In this document: one piece after another, positions 27,089 through 36,363 of the stretch | Layout: each line of letters starts with the position of its first letter | Position numbering within the stretch: the stretch's first letter is position 1 | Assembly (NCBI GenBank): GCA_963676095.1 | Contig: OY781040.1 | Span: 2,666,001 to 2,730,000, forward strand | Direction of reading: 5' to 3' | Length of the DNA: 64,000 nt | Origin: G963676095 sp963676095 | Lineage (GTDB): Bacteria > Bacteroidota > Bacteroidia > Bacteroidales > Prolixibacteraceae | Position numbers and translations under genes: made by a program | Notes under the pieces: generated by a model | Database searches by the model: none | Told to the model about the DNA's origin: nothing | Seen by the model: only the letters and a program-made list of their open reading frames with translations

Positions 27089-28966
27089 ATGAAAACGAAA
27101 ATTAAATTGACTATAGTAGCTTTGGCTACAATGATTATGAATTCATGCTATGACGTACTGGATCAGTCTCCTACCGACAGATATACCGATGCTGTAGTTT
27201 GGGATGACCCTTATCTGTTAAATGCACATTTGGCTGAACTTTATGCATGTACGCCCGTAATGGTTCAGGATGCGATTTGTCTGATGAATACATGGGACGG
27301 CGCACCGATGAACCGTGATGATAATAGTTGGAGCACTATTATGGGATTTAGTGAACAGATGGAAGGTACTGTACGCACGATTGAAATTACAGATGAAGCC
27401 AAATACAATTTTGGCGGACAGGCACACCTTTTAGGTATGAAAGAGAATGGAATACAAGCAAATGGCACCGAGCTACAATGGTGGGGAAATGCTTATTATA
27501 CAATTCGGAACCTGAATAATTTTATTGCGGGTGCCGGGAACTCTACTATTTCGAATGTTGAAGAACGTATAGGTGAAGCCCGTTTTTTAAGAGCTTTCTG
27601 TTATTTCGCAATGGTAAAACGCTATGGAGGAGTACCTTTGATTACCGAAGTCCAAAGCCTGGAGGCTGATTCAACAGTATTGTACCCTAAGAGAAACACC
27701 GAAAAAGAGGTGTATGATTTTATCCTGGAAGAAACGGATGAAATTTCCAAAATACTACCTTCTTCCAGCGAGGCAGGCCGTGCCAACAAATGGGCAGCTT
27801 TAGCCCTCCGCAGCAGAGCTGCGCTATATGCCGGGAGCACCGCACAGTTTGGAACGCAGCAATTAGGAGGATTGCTGGGCTTTCCCAATGAAGATCATTC
27901 CACGTATTATCAGATTTGTTACGATGCATGTAAGGAGATAATGACCCAGGGACCTTACAGTCTGTATGACGGAGATGCAGATAAAGTTCAGAATTTTAAG
28001 AATATCTTTTTGAAAAAGGGCAACTGTGAAGCAATTATGGTTAAACAGCATTCCGGTGCGGGCTTTATGGATGGCGGTTCCAACAGATGGTCATGGGATA
28101 TGGTCGAATGCCCGCGGCCAAATGTATGGGGGGTAGGAAATTATCATGGTCCTTATTTGGAAATGATTGAGGAGTTCGAACATAAAGATGGTACTCCCGG
28201 GGTGATTGACCGCGAGCAAGCAAAGAGCCGGCTGTGGAAAATGGAGGAATTATGGGGAGACCGCGATCCCCGTTTCTTCGCTTCTATATGGACAAACGGT
28301 ACTTCATGGCCGGATGCTGTTGGTGGAGTTTTGGGCAGTAATACAATCGACATGCATAATGGAATTATGTCAAGAGATGGCGAACTGATTGATGGACGTT
28401 ATGATTCATATGAGGGAATTCCTGCTGTTGGTGACCAGCTAGTACGTTTTAAGGAAGGGAATACACCTAATACCGGTTTTGGTATAATGAAATATCTTGA
28501 TCCCGACGCGAATAACATGAACTGGTTCAGTGAATCGACTACTGATTATTTGATCTTTCGTTATGGTGAAATTTTGCTGAACTATGCAGAAGCTGCCTTC
28601 GAGTTAGGAAAAACAGGAGATGCGTTGGATGCAATCAACCAAATCCGTGACCGAGCAGGAATTGCCGGATTAACGACTATCGATCGTGAAAAAATTCATC
28701 ATGAAAGGAAAGTAGAATTGGTTTTCGAAAATCATCGTTACTGGGATTTAAGACGTTGGAGGACTGCAGTCACAGCCCTCACCAGAACTTATACAGGATT
28801 ACGTTATATTTATGACGCTGCCTCCGGAAAGTATCGTTTAGATTTTATTGATGATATAGACGGTCGGGCAAAAACACCCACTTTCCCTGAAAAGAATTAT
28901 TATTTTCCGATTGGTCAGGGGCGTATTGCAGCAAATCATAACTTAGTAGAAAATCCAGGTTATTAA
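27089..28966 (+). CDS. SusD/RagB-like outer-membrane lipoprotein (second PUL)
   Basis: This 625-residue surface glycan-binding partner of the SusC at 23684 has lipobox IMNSC with Cys20. Family features are RFLRAFCYFAMVKRYGGVPLI (about 170-190), KWAALALRSRAALYAGS, and the C-terminal RagB/SusD part YLIFRYGEILLNYAEAAFELG and ELVFENHRYWDLRRW, ending LVENPGY. It is longer than the first SusD by about 65 residues. A strong stem-loop follows, then the enzyme genes, so susCD and the enzymes may be expressed at different levels. Confidence 0.95.
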   Translation: MKTKIKLTIVALATMIMNSCYDVLDQSPTDRYTDAVVWDDPYLLNAHLAELYACTPVMVQDAICLMNTWDGAPMNRDDNSWSTIMGFSEQMEGTVRTIEITDEAKYNFGGQAHLLGMKENGIQANGTELQWWGNAYYTIRNLNNFIAGAGNSTISNVEERIGEARFLRAFCYFAMVKRYGGVPLITEVQSLEADSTVLYPKRNTEKEVYDFILEETDEISKILPSSSEAGRANKWAALALRSRAALYAGSTAQFGTQQLGGLLGFPNEDHSTYYQICYDACKEIMTQGPYSLYDGDADKVQNFKNIFLKKGNCEAIMVKQHSGAGFMDGGSNRWSWDMVECPRPNVWGVGNYHGPYLEMIEEFEHKDGTPGVIDREQAKSRLWKMEELWGDRDPRFFASIWTNGTSWPDAVGGVLGSNTIDMHNGIMSRDGELIDGRYDSYEGIPAVGDQLVRFKEGNTPNTGFGIMKYLDPDANNMNWFSESTTDYLIFRYGEILLNYAEAAFELGKTGDALDAINQIRDRAGIAGLTTIDREKIHHERKVELVFENHRYWDLRRWRTAVTALTRTYTGLRYIYDAASGKYRLDFIDDIDGRAKTPTFPEKNYYFPIGQGRIAANHNLVENPGY

Positions 28967-29032
28967 TCATTTGAAGAATCAGTGTTCGCCAATCGTAATA
29001 TTACTGAATTACTTTGAATAGTCACTTGCTTC

Positions 29033-29091
29033 CGCTTACCCATTGGACCCGCCGGGGGAGTATTCTTCCCCGGCGGGTCAGGGGTAAAGCG
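29033..29091 (+). terminator. Strong stem-loop after the second susD
   Basis: A perfect 12-bp GC-rich stem (GACCCGCCGGGG at 29046-29057 with 29068-29079) is extended outward by CGCTTACCC (29033-29041) and GGGTAAAGCG (29082-29091) with a bulge. There is no T-run. It lies between susD and the esterase gene, the same place as the hairpin after the first susD, and could separate susCD from enzyme expression. Confidence 0.65.
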
Positions 29092-29143
29092 CGAAGGTCT
29101 AAGATTGACACGACATCAGAGATTATTAACATATAGTTTATTT

Positions 29144-31132
29144 ATGAAAACACGTGTTCTTACAATATTGTTGGGACTAATATTTGCTGTAAATGGACAG
29201 GCACAGTATTATTCAAAAGGAGATGGAGCATTGAAACTCCCCGCCTTGATAAGTGATAATATGGTGCTCCAACAGTTACGAAATATCTGTATATGGGGAG
29301 AAAGTTATCCTGATGCAGAAGTGAGTGTCACTCCTTCGTGGGAGAACAAGAGTACAACCGTAAAAGCCGGTACAAATGGACGTTGGAAGTTACATCTAAG
29401 GACTCCGGCCGCCACTTCCATTCCGCAATATATCATTGTAAAAAGTAAAAATAGATCACTGAATGTCGAGAATGTACTTATTGGCGAAGTCTGGCTTTGC
29501 TCGGGACAGTCTAACATGGCAATGACCGTCAATGGTGCCGGAGGACAAGTATCTAATTATAAAAATGAAGAGAGTGATGCTAATTATCCTGAGATCCGTA
29601 TGTTTAACGTCAAGCCTGATTTATCGGCAAATGCGGGAGTTGATGTTGAAGGGAAATGGGATATCTGTTCTCCGGAAACAGTTTCAGACTTTTCTGCTGC
29701 AGCATATTTTTTTGCAAGAAAAGTGTATAAAGAGACAGGTATTCCTGTCGGGATAATAAATTCTTCCTGGGGAGGTACCGATATCGAAACATGGATAAGT
29801 ATGGATACCTTTAAAAACCTTCCCGGGCACTTCCGGGTAAGGTATGAAGATGCTGAAATATTCGGCGTTGAAAATGTATTGAAGAAAAACGAAAATAACA
29901 GGAACGCATTTATTGATACTGTTGCCAGCGATGCTGGAATGAAAGAGCAATGGTATAATCCATCGCATAACTTTGAATCGTGGAAACTTATGACTCAGCC
30001 ACAGGAATGGTCGGGTACAGAGCTGGCATCTTTTGATGGTGTGGCCTGGTTTAAATATGATTTTAATATATCGGATGCCGGTACTGATCAAGGGGGTGCC
30101 TTATCTTTAGGTAAAGTAGATGATAATGATATAACATGGATAAATGGGATAAAGGTTGGTGAAACAGAAGGGGCCGGTTACGACAGAATGTATGATGTTC
30201 CTTCAGGAGTACTAAAGAAAGGAAAAAATACGATCGTAATAAAAGTGGTAGACGCTATTCGTGCCGGGGGGCTTACCGGGAGGAAGGACGATCTTTATAT
30301 CAAAACAAAAGAGGGAAAATATTCTTTAGCCGGGGATTGGCAATACAAAACAGCACTGAATACGACTGATTTACATTATACAGATGTAGTTCCCAATCTG
30401 TGTTACGGGCTGTTATATAATGCAATGATTGATCCTTTAAAGGATTTCGCGATCAAAGGTGTTATCTGGTACCAGGGAGAGAATAATACTGGCCGGGCAT
30501 ATGATTACCGTACTTTATTCCCTGCTTTAATAAAGGATTGGAGGACGAAATGGGGCTACGATTTCCCATTTTACTGGGTACAGCTGGCAGCTTACCTGCC
30601 TAAAGCAGAAAAACCTCCTGTTGCCGATAATTGGGCTGAACTAAGAGAATCTCAAACAATGACACTCTCATTGGAACACACCGGACAAGCAGTAACTGCC
30701 GATATCGGGGATGCAAACGATATACACCCCAAAAACAAGCAGGATGTTGGCTTAAGATTGGCATATATTGCCCTGAATAAGGACTACAATATGACTGATA
30801 TTATATGCTCGGGACCTACTTACAAGACAATGAAGATAAACCGGGACAGGATTATTATAGAATTTGACAATATAGGTTCAGGCTTGATTATAACCAGCAA
30901 ATATGGATATATTGAAGGCTTCTCGATTGCAGGGACTAACCAGAAATTTGTATGGGCAAATGCAAAACTCGAAGGGAAAAACAGGGTGATAGTATATTCC
31001 AATGAGATAAAAAAACCTGTTGCGGTACGCTATTGCTGGTCCGGTAATCCGGATGTAAATCTGTTTAATAGTGCAGGCTTACCTGCTACTCCGTTCAGAA
31101 CAGATCAATGGAAGCTCAGTACAGAATATTGA
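29144..31132 (+). CDS. Exported sialate-type O-acetylesterase (SASA/SGNH) with jelly-roll insert
   Basis: This exported esterase has 662 residues from the start at 29144 (MKTRVLTILLGL), where a signal peptide ends near GQAQ; an upstream ATG at 29105 adds 13 residues. The SGNH/SASA blocks are CSGQSNMAMTV (Ser123) and DANDIHPKNKQDVG (Asp526, His528), which flank GVIWYQGENNTGRAYDYRTLFPALI. Between them an inserted GH2-type carbohydrate-binding jelly roll spans roughly residues 270-430 (TSDAGTDQGGALSLGKVDDND-like lectin pattern). It would remove O-acetyl groups from glycans, probably acetylated rhamnogalacturonan given the rhamnosidase next to it. The next gene begins at 31139 or 31184, so the two are closely spaced. 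Confidence 0.88.
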   Translation: MKTRVLTILLGLIFAVNGQAQYYSKGDGALKLPALISDNMVLQQLRNICIWGESYPDAEVSVTPSWENKSTTVKAGTNGRWKLHLRTPAATSIPQYIIVKSKNRSLNVENVLIGEVWLCSGQSNMAMTVNGAGGQVSNYKNEESDANYPEIRMFNVKPDLSANAGVDVEGKWDICSPETVSDFSAAAYFFARKVYKETGIPVGIINSSWGGTDIETWISMDTFKNLPGHFRVRYEDAEIFGVENVLKKNENNRNAFIDTVASDAGMKEQWYNPSHNFESWKLMTQPQEWSGTELASFDGVAWFKYDFNISDAGTDQGGALSLGKVDDNDITWINGIKVGETEGAGYDRMYDVPSGVLKKGKNTIVIKVVDAIRAGGLTGRKDDLYIKTKEGKYSLAGDWQYKTALNTTDLHYTDVVPNLCYGLLYNAMIDPLKDFAIKGVIWYQGENNTGRAYDYRTLFPALIKDWRTKWGYDFPFYWVQLAAYLPKAEKPPVADNWAELRESQTMTLSLEHTGQAVTADIGDANDIHPKNKQDVGLRLAYIALNKDYNMTDIICSGPTYKTMKINRDRIIIEFDNIGSGLIITSKYGYIEGFSIAGTNQKFVWANAKLEGKNRVIVYSNEIKKPVAVRYCWSGNPDVNLFNSAGLPATPFRTDQWKLSTEY

Positions 31133-31183
31133 AATGGGATGCGTCAATCATTATTCAACCGCCTAAGCTATTGGGTAGAACTT

Positions 31184-33796
31184 ATGAAAAAAAATGTAGA
31201 AATAATTATGAGTCTTATCATTCTTGCCTCATGTGTGAATGATACGATGCCAATTTCAGATTTGCGCTGCGAATATCTGGAATCGCCGATTAATATCGAT
31301 GCTCAAAATCCGCGTTTTACATGGACTTACGAATCGGACTGCGGTAATATTATACAAAAAGCTTATAAACTTGATATCGCTACTTCTAAACAAGCCCTGG
31401 CGGAAGGAACGTTTTTCTGGACATCAGGTAAAATAAAAGAAAATATAAGTAGTGCGGTATATACTGGAAGAGAAGGGCTGCAATCCCATACCAAATATTA
31501 TTGGAGAATAATTTCCTGGTGTGATGCAGATAAGGTGATTGTTTCTGTTATCGATAGTTTTGAGACCGCCAAAATGCAAACTTCTGATTGGTTCGCCAAA
31601 TGGATAACAGACAAAAATGACAAAGAATTCGGACCAGCTCCCATGTTTCGAAAATCATTTACCACTGATAAAAATATTGCGTCCGCGAAGTTATATGTAA
31701 GTGCGGCAGCATATTACAAATTATACATAAACGGAGAGGTTCCCGGCAAGGTGAAGCTTGACCCCGGATACACGCATTATGATAAAAAGAATTTATACTC
31801 AACGTATGATATCGCTAAATTTCTCAAAAAGGGGGAAAATGTTGTTGCCACGGTGCTGGGAAATGGTTTTTACAATGAAAGCGCTCCTGTTGCAACATGG
31901 GATTTCGAGAAAGCCAGATGGCGGGACAGGGCAAAAATGATAATGGAAATTCATGTAGAATATACCGACGGTACAAAATTGTTGATACCCACCGATGAAA
32001 CATGGAAAACAGCTATTGGACCGCATGTATATAATAACATATATAGCGGAGAGACCTACGATGCCCGTAAGGAGATAGCGAGTTGGAACAAACCCCTTTT
32101 TGATGATACAAAATGGGGTAATGCCGTACCCGCAAAAGCACCATCACAAATGCTGATATCGCAAACCATGCAACCAGTGAGGGTTACCAAAGAATATCCT
32201 GCGGTTTCGATGCAGTCGTTCGGGGACACTGTTTTTGTTTTTGATATGGGGATAAACCTGACCGGGGTCTGCCACATAAAAGTCAGGGGTAACCGGGGAA
32301 CCAAAGTAACCCTTACTCACGGAGAGTTGTTAAAAAGCAACGGCCGGCTGGAAATGAGGAACCTGGATATTTATTACAAACCATTAAAAAATATTGAATT
32401 TCAAACTGATACCTATTTCATGAAAGGAGAAGGGGAAGAATCGTTTTCTCCTGAATTTACCTACCATGGATTTCGTTATGTTGAAGTTAAGGCCGACCAC
32501 CCGGTCATACTGAAAAAAGAAGATTTGTCGGCATTTTTTATCCACACCGATCTTGAGAGAGTAGGTAATTTCAGTTGTTCGAATGAGTTGTTAAATAAAA
32601 TATGGGAAGCCAGCAACCAGTCATATCTGTGTAACCTGCATAGTATCCCGACCGATTGTCCTCAACGGGAAAAAAACGGATGGACTGCCGATGCTCATGT
32701 GGCAATAGACCTGGGGCTGTTAAATTTCGACGGAATTAAGTTCTATGAAAAATGGATGAGCGATTTTATCGACAACCAGAAACCGGAAGGCAATATCTCG
32801 GGCATAATTCCAAGTTCCGGCTGGGGATATGACGACTGGATCGGTCCGGTATGGGACGCAGCCCTGTTTATTATTCCTGATGCACTTGAAAGATATTATG
32901 GAGATACAAAAACCATTGAAAAGCTATATAAAACATGCGAAAATTATCTGAAATACCTGAAGAACAAAGAAGATAAAGATGGCGCGGTTACCTATGGAAT
33001 AGGCGACTGGGTATATTATAAAACTCAGACTCCCACAGATTACACGACAACTTGTTTTTACTACCGGGACAACGTACTGATGTCGTATTTTGCGGAAATT
33101 ACAGGCCATGACAGTAATCCTTACAAACAAAAAGCTGAAAGCCTGAAAGCGCTTATAAATAAAAACTACTTCAATAAGGAGACCTGCTTATATGTAAATG
33201 GGGCACAGACTGCCCAGGCCGTTGCACTTGCGTTGGAGATCGTTCCCAAAGAATATGAAGCAAAGGTTGCAAAAAAACTCAATAAAGCCATTGTAGAGAA
33301 TAACTATCATTTAGACTTCGGAGTGTTAGGGAGCAAATATGTTCCAAGAATGCTGTCGAAATACGGATATGCAGAGACTGCCTATAAAATGGCAACACAA
33401 AAAACTGCGCCATCATGGGGAAATTGGGTACAACAGGGTTTTACTACATTGGCCGAGACATGGGTTTTATCTCCTGATTTTCATGATGCTTCAGTTAATC
33501 ATGTATTTCTGGGAGATATTAGTGCCTGGATGGTTAATTCCTTAGCCGGAATAAATTATGATACAAAGGAAAGAGGATTTAGAAAGATAATAATCAAACC
33601 GGACTATGTCGAAGACCTCTCATGGGTAAAGGGCGAATATAGATCGGTTAAAGGGTTGATAAAATCGGAGTGGATGAGAGAGGGCGATCAGATCAAACTT
33701 TCGGTAACTATTCCTGCGAATACCACCGCCACAATTTATACCGATAAAAAGACAGAAGTTGTGGGAGGAAACTATGAATTTACATTTAGAAAATAA
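31184..33796 (+). CDS. GH78 alpha-L-rhamnosidase (lipoprotein)
   Basis: This is an alpha-L-rhamnosidase that releases terminal rhamnose. The start at 31184 (MKKNVEIIMSLIILASC) gives a lipobox LASC, placing the protein at the outer membrane; an ATG at 31139 overlaps the esterase end region and lacks support. Domains are a fibronectin-like N-terminus (LRCEYLESPINIDAQNPRFTW), two beta-sandwich domains (Bac_rhamnosid and N), the (alpha/alpha)6 barrel and a C-terminal sandwich. The GH78 acidic motif reads DCPQREKNGWTAD (D491, E496, D503 from this start). It closely resembles the GH78 at 60602, with the same motif and end pattern (VKGEYRSVKGLIKSEW), so the two are paralogues in different operons. 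Confidence 0.93.
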   Translation: MKKNVEIIMSLIILASCVNDTMPISDLRCEYLESPINIDAQNPRFTWTYESDCGNIIQKAYKLDIATSKQALAEGTFFWTSGKIKENISSAVYTGREGLQSHTKYYWRIISWCDADKVIVSVIDSFETAKMQTSDWFAKWITDKNDKEFGPAPMFRKSFTTDKNIASAKLYVSAAAYYKLYINGEVPGKVKLDPGYTHYDKKNLYSTYDIAKFLKKGENVVATVLGNGFYNESAPVATWDFEKARWRDRAKMIMEIHVEYTDGTKLLIPTDETWKTAIGPHVYNNIYSGETYDARKEIASWNKPLFDDTKWGNAVPAKAPSQMLISQTMQPVRVTKEYPAVSMQSFGDTVFVFDMGINLTGVCHIKVRGNRGTKVTLTHGELLKSNGRLEMRNLDIYYKPLKNIEFQTDTYFMKGEGEESFSPEFTYHGFRYVEVKADHPVILKKEDLSAFFIHTDLERVGNFSCSNELLNKIWEASNQSYLCNLHSIPTDCPQREKNGWTADAHVAIDLGLLNFDGIKFYEKWMSDFIDNQKPEGNISGIIPSSGWGYDDWIGPVWDAALFIIPDALERYYGDTKTIEKLYKTCENYLKYLKNKEDKDGAVTYGIGDWVYYKTQTPTDYTTTCFYYRDNVLMSYFAEITGHDSNPYKQKAESLKALINKNYFNKETCLYVNGAQTAQAVALALEIVPKEYEAKVAKKLNKAIVENNYHLDFGVLGSKYVPRMLSKYGYAETAYKMATQKTAPSWGNWVQQGFTTLAETWVLSPDFHDASVNHVFLGDISAWMVNSLAGINYDTKERGFRKIIIKPDYVEDLSWVKGEYRSVKGLIKSEWMREGDQIKLSVTIPANTTATIYTDKKTEVVGGNYEFTFRK

Positions 33797-33802
33797 CTGA
33801 AT

Positions 33803-36205
33803 ATGAGAAGCTACATAAAATTAAGCCTGTTATTGCTTCTGTCCGGATTATTCCCGTTTAGGGCGACATCTGAGAATATTCCGCTGAACGGGAGTTGGGA
33901 CTTAAAATTCTTTCCCCAGCCGAAGCATGCCGTTACCAGCCCCCACGAATTAGCAAATGTAAGCGTTCAGCAAATTGAAGCTACAGTGCCGGGAAATGTA
34001 GAGTTGGATTTGCTAAAGGCCGGCCTGATCGATGATCCCATGGTTGGGAATAATATATATGTTTTGCGTAAGTATGAAGGTTATCAATGGTGTTATACAA
34101 AAAAATTTAAGTCTCCGCAGGTAAGAAAAGATGAACAAGTTCAACTGTTTTTTGGCGGGATCGACTGCATTGCGGAAATATGGCTGAACGGGAAGCACCT
34201 CGGTTCAGTCAGCAATATGTTTGTAGAGCATACTTTCGATATAACAGAAACGTTGTCGGAAAACGCCGAGAATACCTTACAGGTAATTATTCGCTCTGCT
34301 GTATTGGAGGCACAAAAATACATGTTGGGTACTTTCAGCATAGGCAATTTTGCCGCAAGCGAATCTGCTTATATACGTAAAGCCCCCCACTCGTATGGCT
34401 GGGATATAATGCCCCGTCTGGTAAGTGCAGGCCTGTGGCGCGACGTGGAATTGAGGGTGATAAACGATACTCATATTGTAAATACCCAATGGATGACCTC
34501 AAGCATTGATTTGAAAGCCAACACAGCACGGCTTTTTGTTGATGTGCAACTGGCAATTCCATTTGAGAAACTGGATAAAACCAACGCAAAGATTACACTT
34601 AAAAGGAAAGGTAAGGTTGTACATGAAGGCAATGTATTAATAACATCACATGCCTTCCGTTACATAATAGATCTTGATAATGTTGATTTCTGGTGGCCAC
34701 GTGGATACGGAGAACCTGCATTGTATGATGCCGGGGTAAGACTGATAGCAGAAGGGGGTGAAGAACTTTCTGCACATTCATGTAAAGTGGGTATACGTAC
34801 AGTGCAGTTAGATATGACCGATATCAACGATATGCCGGACAAACCCGGACACTTTTGCTTTGTAGTGAATGGAGAGCGGGTGTTTATCCGGGGTACCAAC
34901 TGGGTGCCTCTCGACGCCCTGCATAGCAGGGATGCGTCATTGGTCGACGACGCCGTAAAGATGGTCGTGGAAACCAACTGTAATATGATAAGGTGCTGGG
35001 GCGGAAATGTATATGAAGACCATCGTTTCTTCGATTTGTGTGACGAAAACGGAATAATGGTATGGCAGGATTTTGCCATGGGATGTACTTTTTATCCTCA
35101 AAGAGAAGATTTTGCAAAAGCCATCGAACAAGAGGCAATAGCTGTAGTTACAAAACTTCGAAATCATCCGTCTCTGGCGCTGTGGTCGGGAAATAATGAA
35201 GACGATATTGCCTTGCGCTGGACTCTCATCAACTTTAATATAAATCCCAATAAGGATATTATCAGTCGAAAAGTATTGCCCCAGGTGATTTATGAGATGG
35301 ACCCAGCCAGACCTTTTTTGCCGAGTTCCCCATACTACAGTCAGGCAGTCTATGAAAGAGGCAGCCATGACGATTTGCTTCCTGAGAACCATCTTTGGGG
35401 ACCAAGAGGTTATTATAAAGATGACTTTTACACAAAGGCTAAAGCCCGTTTTGTAAGTGAAATAGGTTACCATGGGTGTCCTGATAAAACCAGCCTGGAA
35501 AAAATGTTCACCAAAGAATCGGTAAATCCCTGGCTCAATGGGAAAGTCGGTTTATGGAACGATGAGTGGATGACAAAAGCTGTAAGGGTTTTTCCTTATG
35601 CCCCGAAACAGGGTGGCCGTAACGATTTAATGACAAAGCAGATAAAAATATTGTTCGGTTCGGTACCTGAAAATTTGGATGACTTCATTATGGCATCTCA
35701 ATCTGTTCAGGCCGAAGCAATGAAATATTTTGTAGAAATGTGGAGGGGTGATAAACCTGAAAGATCAGGCATTATTTGGTGGAATATTCGCGATGGCTGG
35801 CCGGTGCTTTCAGATGCTGTCACCGATTATTATAACTCAAAGAAACTAGCCTTTTATTTTCTGAAGAATGTTCAACAAAATGTATGTGTATTTATAAATG
35901 ATGCACAAGACGGGAAATATCCCTTAGTGGCAGTTAACGATACCCGGGAACCATCGAAGGGCAGTGTTGAGGTTACAGATGTGGCCACAGGAAAAAACAT
36001 TTATAAAAGTAATTTCTCGGTGGAAGCTAACGGACGGACACTAATATCCTCTCTTCCGGAAATGGGCGGACAGGGTATGTTGCTTATCAGGTGCAAAATA
36101 GATGGAAAGGATTACTCCAATCATTACCTGTACGGTAAACCTCCATTTAAGCTAAATGAATACAAAGAGTTATTAAAGAAAACAAAAATATATGCAGTTA
36201 AATAA
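33803..36205 (+). CDS. GH2 beta-mannosidase-like glycosidase
   Basis: This 800-residue exported GH2 enzyme has a signal peptide (about 1-22). It has the beta-mannosidase architecture: sugar-binding domain (LNGSWDLKFFP, ATVPGNVELDLLKAG), immunoglobulin-like domain and barrel. The acid/base lies in LWSGNNEDD (E466) and the nucleophile in SEIGYHG (E553). The WSGNNE motif and the length are those of mannosidase and related exo-glycosidases rather than LacZ. Substrate may not be mannose in a pectin-type PUL; exo-beta-glycosidases of this shape act on several sugars. It starts 6 bp after the GH78 stop, so the two share a transcript. Confidence 0.88.
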   Translation: MRSYIKLSLLLLLSGLFPFRATSENIPLNGSWDLKFFPQPKHAVTSPHELANVSVQQIEATVPGNVELDLLKAGLIDDPMVGNNIYVLRKYEGYQWCYTKKFKSPQVRKDEQVQLFFGGIDCIAEIWLNGKHLGSVSNMFVEHTFDITETLSENAENTLQVIIRSAVLEAQKYMLGTFSIGNFAASESAYIRKAPHSYGWDIMPRLVSAGLWRDVELRVINDTHIVNTQWMTSSIDLKANTARLFVDVQLAIPFEKLDKTNAKITLKRKGKVVHEGNVLITSHAFRYIIDLDNVDFWWPRGYGEPALYDAGVRLIAEGGEELSAHSCKVGIRTVQLDMTDINDMPDKPGHFCFVVNGERVFIRGTNWVPLDALHSRDASLVDDAVKMVVETNCNMIRCWGGNVYEDHRFFDLCDENGIMVWQDFAMGCTFYPQREDFAKAIEQEAIAVVTKLRNHPSLALWSGNNEDDIALRWTLINFNINPNKDIISRKVLPQVIYEMDPARPFLPSSPYYSQAVYERGSHDDLLPENHLWGPRGYYKDDFYTKAKARFVSEIGYHGCPDKTSLEKMFTKESVNPWLNGKVGLWNDEWMTKAVRVFPYAPKQGGRNDLMTKQIKILFGSVPENLDDFIMASQSVQAEAMKYFVEMWRGDKPERSGIIWWNIRDGWPVLSDAVTDYYNSKKLAFYFLKNVQQNVCVFINDAQDGKYPLVAVNDTREPSKGSVEVTDVATGKNIYKSNFSVEANGRTLISSLPEMGGQGMLLIRCKIDGKDYSNHYLYGKPPFKLNEYKELLKKTKIYAVK

Positions 36206-36363
36206 TTGAACATGAGGGCAAATAAACTGTCGGAGTTATCGGATATTGTTCCGAAAAGATGAGCAATTTGATAGTTCTCAGACTGATAAGAAGGTAACCA
36301 TAGGAGCCGGTACCGGAGTAAAATTAACACATCATATTATTTATAAAACAAAACGACAAACCC

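Noticed and set aside
34937..35473. 178-codon minus-strand frame
   Set aside because: It is antisense to the barrel of the GH2 beta-mannosidase-like gene, where both catalytic glutamates are in frame on the plus strand.
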